Origin: Streptomyces sp. NBC_00691
GTDB lineage: Bacteria > Actinomycetota > Actinomycetes > Streptomycetales > Streptomycetaceae
Length of the DNA: 64,000 nt
Direction of reading: 5' to 3'
Assembly (NCBI RefSeq): GCF_036226665.1
Contig: NZ_CP109007.1
Coordinates: forward strand, 186,001-250,000
Made by a program: the position numbers and the translations under genes. Shown here piece by piece: positions 58,696 through 64,000 of the stretch. The notes beneath the pieces were generated by a model. It saw only the letters and a program-made list of their open reading frames with translations, had not been told where the DNA came from and did not search any database. Numbering within the stretch: position 1 is the first letter of the stretch; each line of letters opens with the position of its first letter.

Positions 58696-60327
58696 TCAGC
58701 GACGGCCTGCGTCGACGTCCTGGTCCTGGACGTACTCGACGGTCTGCATCATGCCGAGGTCCTCGTGGTGGAGCTGGTGGCAGTGGGCGAGGGTGCGGCC
58801 GGTGAAGTGCTCGTACTTGACGAGGAAGGTGACGGACTGGCCGGGTGCGCCGCCGGGCAGGCCGACGGTGTCGTGCCAGACGGGCGGGTCCAGCCGTTCG
58901 CCGTTCCTGTGGGTGAGGAGGAACTGGTTGGTGTGCAGGTGGAACGGATGGTTGAACGCCGGCAGTGTCTCGTCGGTGCGCACCGTCCAGCGTTCGACGG
59001 CGCCTACGCGCAAGGTGTGGTTGGTGTAGTCGGGGTCGAACAGCCCGTAGGACAGGTCGCGTCGGGGATCGCCGTCACGGTCGGCCGGTGGGGTGGCGTG
59101 GGTGCCCAGCATGCGGAAGGCGTTCGGGAAGGTGCCGGTGAAGACGTTGGGGTCGGCGTGGAAGACGACCTCCCGGTCGGCGTCGGGATCGCTGATGTCG
59201 TTCTCGTCCAGGAAGGGCCTGCCCGCCGGCAGCCGGGTGGGCAGCTCCATCGGCGGTTCGACGGGCGGGCCCGTCACCTCGATCGTCATCAGCGGTCCTG
59301 GGACCCCCTCCGACCTGAGTTCGTACGTGCCGGGCCGCGCACCCCGGATCAGGAGATCGGCGCGGTTGCCCATGGCCAGGTCCACCAGGTCCCGTGCGAC
59401 CGGAGCGCCGAAGGTGACGCCGTCCTGGGCGATCTGGTGCACCGTCATGGTGCCGCCGTTCCCGGTGACCGTGAGCCGCAGGCCGGTGAAGGCGGTCGCG
59501 GCCACCAGCCGCCACCGCTGGACCTCGCCCGGGCGCAGGGTGATGGTGGGGTTGACCGATCCGTTGACGGTGAAGGTGGACGGGATGCCCTTCACCCAGC
59601 CGCCCGAGGTGAACGCGGGGACCTTCCCGTCCTTGAGCTTGAGTTCGTTGACGCAGACGACGACATCGGCGGCCGCCTTGATCTCCGGGACCTCGTCCAC
59701 GTCGCCCTCGACGACGATCACACCCGTCATGCCGCCGACGAGCTGCTCGGTGGTGGCTCCGTGCAGGTGCGGGTGGTACCAGTAGGTGCCGGCGGGGTGG
59801 TCGGCCGGGACGTGGACGGTCGTCGTGTACCGCGGTTCCGAGGCGCCGGCCGCGGCCTCCTCGGCGGTGCGCGGTGCGAACTCGCGCCAGACGTTGTCGG
59901 CCTGCTCCGACGGGGAGACGTGCATCCCGTGGGTGTGCAGGTTGAAGCTGTTGGGGTGGTGCGGCGTGTTGTGGCCACCCTGGTGGGGAGGATTCGGCGG
60001 CAGGCCGTTGATCTGGGTCAGCCGCAGCGTGTCCCCGGCGCGCAGACGCAGCGTCGGCCCTGGGAGCGCCCCGTTGTAGGTGCGGGTGGTGGCAGGGCCG
60101 TAACCGGGGATGGAGATGTCCGTGAGCCGGACGTCGAGGATCCGGTCGAGTACCGACGAGGCCGAGCCCGGATCGGGCCGCGAGACCGCCAGGGCCGGCT
60201 GTGGAAACGGGGCGGGGGACGGGGACGCCCGGCGCTCGTCGAGAAGTCGGCCGGGCGCCGCCGCGAGGCCGACGACGGAGATGGCCTTGAGTAATGATCG
60301 ACGGCGAATTCTCCCGATTTCTCCCAT
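58696..60327 (-). CDS. Tat-exported multicopper oxidase
   Basis: This 543-residue enzyme has a twin-arginine signal (IRRRSLLKAISVVGLAAA) and three cupredoxin domains. Copper motifs are HTHG (about 133), HPHLHG (about 188), FNHPFHLHTNQF (about 470) and HCHQLHHEDLGMM (about 523). The last contains the type 1 copper Cys and a Met axial ligand. It oxidises phenols or metals at the expense of O2; bilirubin oxidase/CotA-like and PhsA-type substrates are plausible. ATG 60327 is chosen for the Tat motif. Confidence 0.92.
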   Translation of the reverse strand: MGEIGRIRRRSLLKAISVVGLAAAPGRLLDERRASPSPAPFPQPALAVSRPDPGSASSVLDRILDVRLTDISIPGYGPATTRTYNGALPGPTLRLRAGDTLRLTQINGLPPNPPHQGGHNTPHHPNSFNLHTHGMHVSPSEQADNVWREFAPRTAEEAAAGASEPRYTTTVHVPADHPAGTYWYHPHLHGATTEQLVGGMTGVIVVEGDVDEVPEIKAAADVVVCVNELKLKDGKVPAFTSGGWVKGIPSTFTVNGSVNPTITLRPGEVQRWRLVAATAFTGLRLTVTGNGGTMTVHQIAQDGVTFGAPVARDLVDLAMGNRADLLIRGARPGTYELRSEGVPGPLMTIEVTGPPVEPPMELPTRLPAGRPFLDENDISDPDADREVVFHADPNVFTGTFPNAFRMLGTHATPPADRDGDPRRDLSYGLFDPDYTNHTLRVGAVERWTVRTDETLPAFNHPFHLHTNQFLLTHRNGERLDPPVWHDTVGLPGGAPGQSVTFLVKYEHFTGRTLAHCHQLHHEDLGMMQTVEYVQDQDVDAGRR

Positions 60328-60657
60328 AAGCCGGAAATCTAGATCACCTGGGCCCGGGTGGCCGGCACGGCACACCGCCCGGGGATCGGTCGCCTGGTGC
60401 GTGTGCGTCCGACGTCACGTGACGACGGGTCACCTCTGCCCGGCTGTCGGCCTCACGGACTCCGCGGCATGCCCGCGGGACCGATCGGCGGACTCGACCG
60501 CTGTACGGGGCCGGTTACCGGACCCGAGATCCGGCGAAGAGCTCCTGAGCGGCCTCTGACCGCGGCACCGCGAGCACATGCGCCGACTGGGGCCTTCTCC
60601 GCCGAACCTCGCTGGACTCCCGCTGGACCTCCTTGCCGGGGCCCTCGGCGCGGCAGG
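60328..60657. other. Intergenic gap
   Basis: No gene is supported in these 330 bp between the small unknown gene and the oxidase (both minus strand). I see no strong hairpin. Confidence 0.4.
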
Positions 60658-61008
60658 TCAGATCTCGCAGCTGATGCTGACGCCCCAGCCGCCCTGGCCG
60701 TCGCTGTGGACGTCGACGTGGACACCGAAGGACTGGGTCGTGGAGGCGATGCCGATGTCGGCCCCTTCGACCAGCGCCTGGCTGAGGAGTGCCCGCCACC
60801 GGAAGCCGTCGGCCGGGTCGGACGTGGCCGTCGTCAGCTGGTCGCGCTGCTTGTCCGTGAGTTCGAAGTACTCGTCCCCGAAGGCCAGCACGCCACGGGT
60901 CTGGATGATGTCGATCGCCCGGAGCCGCTCCTGGTCGTTCTGCTGCAGTCGCTGGATCAGCTCCTCGAAGGTCTGCGGGTTGAGCGCGGGCTTGGTGTAC
61001 GTGGCCAT
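60658..61008 (-). CDS. Small protein of unknown function, 116 aa
   Basis: The N-terminal part is helical and charged (NPQTFEELIQRLQQNDQERL, RAIDIIQTRGVLAFGDEYFE, LTDKQRDQLTTAT). The C-terminal 30 residues are Gly/His/Ser-rich and end GVSISCEI, with the only cysteine third from the end. The layout (helical leader, small C-terminal segment with Cys) resembles a modified-peptide precursor, but no maturation enzyme is visible. It is divergent from the catalase-LodA-like gene and shares its promoter region. I do not recognise the family. Confidence 0.7.
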   Translation of the reverse strand: MATYTKPALNPQTFEELIQRLQQNDQERLRAIDIIQTRGVLAFGDEYFELTDKQRDQLTTATSDPADGFRWRALLSQALVEGADIGIASTTQSFGVHVDVHSDGQGGWGVSISCEI

Positions 61009-61313
61009 GGTGTCTCCTCGAAGCCCATGGGTGGAGGTGTGGGCGCACAGCGGCGTGCGTCGGCGTACGCGACGGAGAAACCGGTGCGGGGAAGTCGGCC
61101 AGATCGAAGCCTGCCTGAAATCTTCCTTTATCCCCCTTCCTCACCGTACGCGCAACTCGCCTGCCCCGCATGGCGGAAGTGGGGTCCTGAGCCCCCTCAC
61201 TCCCCTGGTCGCGGCGGGCTGGCGACCGTGCGGCCGCCCCCGGACAGTGACCGGAGTGCCGGCACGCCGGCAGAGACCCACCGAGAATCCCGCCCCGCCC
61301 CGGAAGGCCCCCG
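61009..61313. promoter_or_regulatory. Divergent promoter region
   Basis: These 305 bp separate the small unknown gene and the catalase-LodA-like gene. A modest AT-richer stretch (about 61115-61145, CTTCCTTTATCCCCC) may hold promoters. I see no clear operator. Confidence 0.35.
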
Positions 61314-64000
61314 ATGTCCGGACCCGTGGAACCCGTGCCCGACTGCGCGGACGACCCGACCGGCGCGCTGCGCGCCATGTTCGTGGACCTCGTGCAGGGC
61401 GGACGGATCGCACAGGGGCAGGAACCCGCGCTGCGCCCCGTCTTCCTCAAGGCCCACGGCTCCGCCCGTGGCGTCCTCACCGTCGACGCGGGCCTGCCCG
61501 AGGAGCTGCGCGTCGGTTTCCTGGAGGAGGCCAGGGCGCGGGGCGGCCTGACCGCGTGGGTGCGGTTCTCCAGCGACACCGTGCCCTCCCGGTCCGATCT
61601 GCGCACCACTCTGGGTGTCGGGATCAAGCTCTTCGGGGTCCCCGGCACGAAGCTCCTGGCGGACCGGAGCGCCGCGGACACCCAGGATCTGCTGCTCCAG
61701 AACCATGACGTGTTCTTCGTCGACACCGCCCGCGACATGTGCGAGTTCACCCGGGCCGGGGTGGTCGACAACACGCTCCAGACCTATCTGGACAGCCATC
61801 CGGTCACCCGTACCGTGCTGCTGGACATGGCCAAGGCCGAGGAGAGCGCGCTGACGGCCACGTACTGGAGTGTGCTGCCGTACGGCTTCGGGGACGAGCG
61901 GCACATCAAGTACAAGCTCGTCCCGGCGGGCTGCCCGGAGGGCGATCCGCAGGCCGTGCCGCCCGACGAGGACCCGTCCTTCCTCCGTGGCGACCTGCGG
62001 CACCGGCTGGCCGCCGGGGAGGCTGCCTTCGACCTGTTCGTACAGGTGCGCACCGATCCGGAGCGGATGCCTCTGGACCGGGCCACCGTCCGCTGGGAGG
62101 AGGCGGAGAGCGCCCCGGTCCGGGTGGCCCGGCTGACCCTGCATCAGCAGAGCACGGAGGCCCGTGGCCAGGCGGCGTACGGCGAGAACCTCGCTTTCAA
62201 CCCCTGGCACTCCCTGCCCGAGCACCGCCCGGTCGGCAGTATCGCCGAGGCCCGCCGCGAGGTGTACCGCGCCTCGGCCACCCGGCGGCGCGACGCCAAC
62301 GGCGTCCCGACGACCGAGCCCGGTCCCGCCCGGCCCGCCTCCACCGAGCCGCCGGGCCGCGACACCCGCATCGTCCGCGCGGCCATCCACCCGGCGATCG
62401 GCGTGGCCCGGGTCGGCGACAGCGCCGAGGGCTTCTTCCTCGCCCCCGAGGTCGACGAGGCGCCCGCCGAGGCGGTCTACAAGGACGCCACCGGAGCCCT
62501 GAAACGACAGGCGGTCCGCTTCAGGGTGTACGGCTTCAACGCGGCCGGGCAGCCCGTCGCGGAGCTGACCGCGGACAACGCCGATCTGCTCTGGACCGTG
62601 CACGTGGCCAACAAGAAGGGGGCCTGGTACCAGTTCCAGCTGGCGCTGGACATCCCGGAGGCCGACGAGGCGCCCCCGAGCAAGCTGCGCAATCCCCTGG
62701 TCCGGCCCCGGAGCCGGCTGGTCATCGACCCGGGCTCCCGGTCGGTGCGCGGCCGTGACCGGGCCGGTCTCACCGGGCTCCGGTTCGACACCGGCACGTT
62801 CCTCGGCACCCCCGTGTACCTGGGCGAGCTGCGCACGGACCGGGCCGGCCGGCTGCTCTTCCTCGGCGGCCGGGGTGCGGCGGCCTCGGCGGACGGCCTC
62901 CCGGCGACGGACTTCGCCAACAACGACGGCTGGCACGACGACGTCGCCGACGGGCCGGTGCGGGCCGAGGTCCGGATCGACGGGCGTTCCATCCCCGTCG
63001 AACCGGCCTGGGTCGTCGTCGCGCCCCCGGACTACGCGCCGGGCCTCAAGTCCGTCCGCACGCTGTACGACCTGCTCCGCGACACGTACGTGAAGGCCGG
63101 CCTGCTGCCGCGCCCGCAGGTGGTGTCCTTCACCCAGGACGTCCTGCCGGTGCTGCGGCGGCTGTGCGACCTGCAGTGGGTCAACCACGGGCTCGCCGTC
63201 CAGTTCGGCCACGGCGGCCGTGACCATCTGCTGGCGCCCGAGCGGCTCGCCCGGCTGGCGAGCAAGGACCCGGCGCACAAGGAACTGCGCCGCCAGGTCT
63301 GGGCGTCCCTGCGGCACCTCGACCGCGACGGCATGTCGACCGTGCCCTGGCCGCCGGTGTACGGCGATGCCATGAGTCTGCCGCCGGTCTCGCCGCGCCA
63401 GCATCTCGCCCTCTCACCACTCCAGTACGACCTCCTGACGCGCTGGATGAACGGGGCGTTCGTCGAGGACTTCCGGCCGGCCGCCAGGCCGGTGACCAGG
63501 CTGGACGACGTGCCGCTCGCCGAGCGTCCCGCGACGCTCGACCGGGCCGCGCTGTCGTTCTGCCTCGCCGACGCCTTTCACCCCGGCTGTGAACTCACCT
63601 GGCCGATGCGGCACGCCACGCTGTACTCGGCGCCGTTCCGGATCAAGCACCGCCAGACGGGGCTGCCCGACCAGCAGTACGGGAGTGTGCTGACGCCGCA
63701 GGCCGCGCTCGCTGTCGACGGCCCGCTGTACGCACAGGGCCCCGGCCACCTCACCCGGTGGATGGCCGTCCCCTGGCACACCGACACGGCGAGCTGCCGC
63801 TCCGGCTACGACCAGGGGTTCGGGCCCCGCTACGACCCGTATCTGCCGACGTTCTGGCCGGCCAGGGTGCCCAATCACGTCCTGGCCGAGGAGGACTACG
63901 CGATCGCGATGGACCCCGCGCGGCCGCAGGAGGAGCGGCGGCTCGCCTTCGAGCGCCGGTCGGTGTGGCTGCGCTGGCTGCCCACCGGCTACGAGACCCA
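61314..64000 (+). CDS. Catalase-like domain fused to LodA-type CTQ oxidase domain (partial, runs off window)
   Basis: At least 895 residues are visible and the 3' end lies outside the window. Residues about 30-330 are a catalase-related heme domain: KAHGSARG (distal His about 45), WVRFSSD, LQNHDVFFV (Asn about 130), and FNPWHSLPEHRPVGSI near the heme end. From about 352 (IVRAAIHPAIGVARVGDS) a LodA/GoxA-like domain follows, with HPGCELTWPMRH (Cys about 757) and LTRWMAVPWHTDTASC (about 812-827). A Cys and a Trp here could form the cysteine tryptophylquinone cofactor. LodA enzymes oxidise amino-acid amines, releasing H2O2, so a joined catalase would remove it. ATG 61314 has a GGAAGG site. Confidence 0.8.
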   Translation, partial: MSGPVEPVPDCADDPTGALRAMFVDLVQGGRIAQGQEPALRPVFLKAHGSARGVLTVDAGLPEELRVGFLEEARARGGLTAWVRFSSDTVPSRSDLRTTLGVGIKLFGVPGTKLLADRSAADTQDLLLQNHDVFFVDTARDMCEFTRAGVVDNTLQTYLDSHPVTRTVLLDMAKAEESALTATYWSVLPYGFGDERHIKYKLVPAGCPEGDPQAVPPDEDPSFLRGDLRHRLAAGEAAFDLFVQVRTDPERMPLDRATVRWEEAESAPVRVARLTLHQQSTEARGQAAYGENLAFNPWHSLPEHRPVGSIAEARREVYRASATRRRDANGVPTTEPGPARPASTEPPGRDTRIVRAAIHPAIGVARVGDSAEGFFLAPEVDEAPAEAVYKDATGALKRQAVRFRVYGFNAAGQPVAELTADNADLLWTVHVANKKGAWYQFQLALDIPEADEAPPSKLRNPLVRPRSRLVIDPGSRSVRGRDRAGLTGLRFDTGTFLGTPVYLGELRTDRAGRLLFLGGRGAAASADGLPATDFANNDGWHDDVADGPVRAEVRIDGRSIPVEPAWVVVAPPDYAPGLKSVRTLYDLLRDTYVKAGLLPRPQVVSFTQDVLPVLRRLCDLQWVNHGLAVQFGHGGRDHLLAPERLARLASKDPAHKELRRQVWASLRHLDRDGMSTVPWPPVYGDAMSLPPVSPRQHLALSPLQYDLLTRWMNGAFVEDFRPAARPVTRLDDVPLAERPATLDRAALSFCLADAFHPGCELTWPMRHATLYSAPFRIKHRQTGLPDQQYGSVLTPQAALAVDGPLYAQGPGHLTRWMAVPWHTDTASCRSGYDQGFGPRYDPYLPTFWPARVPNHVLAEEDYAIAMDPARPQEERRLAFERRSVWLRWLPTGYET

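Noticed and set aside
60658..61008. Ribosomally made peptide precursor next to its modifying enzyme
   Set aside because: The single Cys and the leader-like helix are suggestive, but no recognised maturation enzyme or exporter is adjacent. Kept only as an open question.

Overview
The window is uniformly very GC-rich, with strong third-position GC bias, frequent GTG/TTG starts, Tat and lipoprotein signals, and families typical of Streptomyces (RheA-type heat-shock operator, SpoIIE/GAF phosphatase, HATPase/STAS pair, TerD, WYL regulator, GlsB, CsbD). It most likely comes from a Streptomyces or close relative. Several decayed genes and an insertion sequence suggest an accessory, perhaps arm-proximal, stretch of chromosome. 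No rRNA, tRNA or CRISPR array was seen.

Region 1 (about 0.1-14.6 kb) looks like a cell-wall (peptidoglycan) scavenging island. It has a tightly coupled operon for a dipeptide/oligopeptide ABC transporter ending in a secreted N-acetylmuramoyl-L-alanine amidase. It also has a divergent secreted GH10-like glycosidase of the YngK/DigH family, a PucR/CdaR-type activator, a secreted M23 endopeptidase with two peptidoglycan-binding domains, an alanine racemase, and a small secreted protein with an M15-like zinc motif. The two main promoter regions share a pair of short sequence motifs.

Region 2 (about 15-25.7 kb) reads as an extracellular cyanophycin (multi-L-arginyl-poly-L-aspartate) utilisation locus. 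It contains an RpiR/SIS regulator, two different secreted cyanophycinases, a polar amino-acid-type ABC importer with two related binding proteins, an M20 metallopeptidase fused into the transporter operon by an ATGA overlap (a candidate beta-Asp-Arg hydrolase), and an aspartate ammonia-lyase. The expected flow is polymer to beta-Asp-Arg outside the cell, import, cleavage to Asp and Arg, and Asp to fumarate plus ammonia. The divergent promoter in the middle carries inverted copies of a TAGATGTAAG element whose core recurs upstream of the aspartase.

Region 3 (about 25.8-36 kb) holds stress and signalling genes: a pseudo-receiver-like protein, CsbD, HtpG, an HSP18-type regulator divergent from a truncated hsp18 with an intact RheA-type operator, a DUF2267 protein, a GAF-PAS-GAF-SpoIIE phosphatase broken by one in-frame TGA, and an anti-sigma kinase/antagonist pair. 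Region 4 (about 37-50 kb) is miscellaneous: GlsB, a 501-residue orphan, WYL, TetR, MarR and MFS genes, acetyltransferases, a methyltransferase, SRAP, and at least two frameshifted remnants.

Region 5 (about 49.8-64 kb) has an orphan toxin/immunity-like pair, a TerD protein, DinB, glutamate decarboxylase, a second amidase paralogous to the first one, and a complete IS4-type element with 13-bp inverted repeats and a 10-bp target duplication that carries a passenger gene. It ends with a Tat-exported multicopper oxidase, a small unknown protein, and a gene that runs off the window and joins a catalase-like domain to a LodA-type quinone-oxidase domain.
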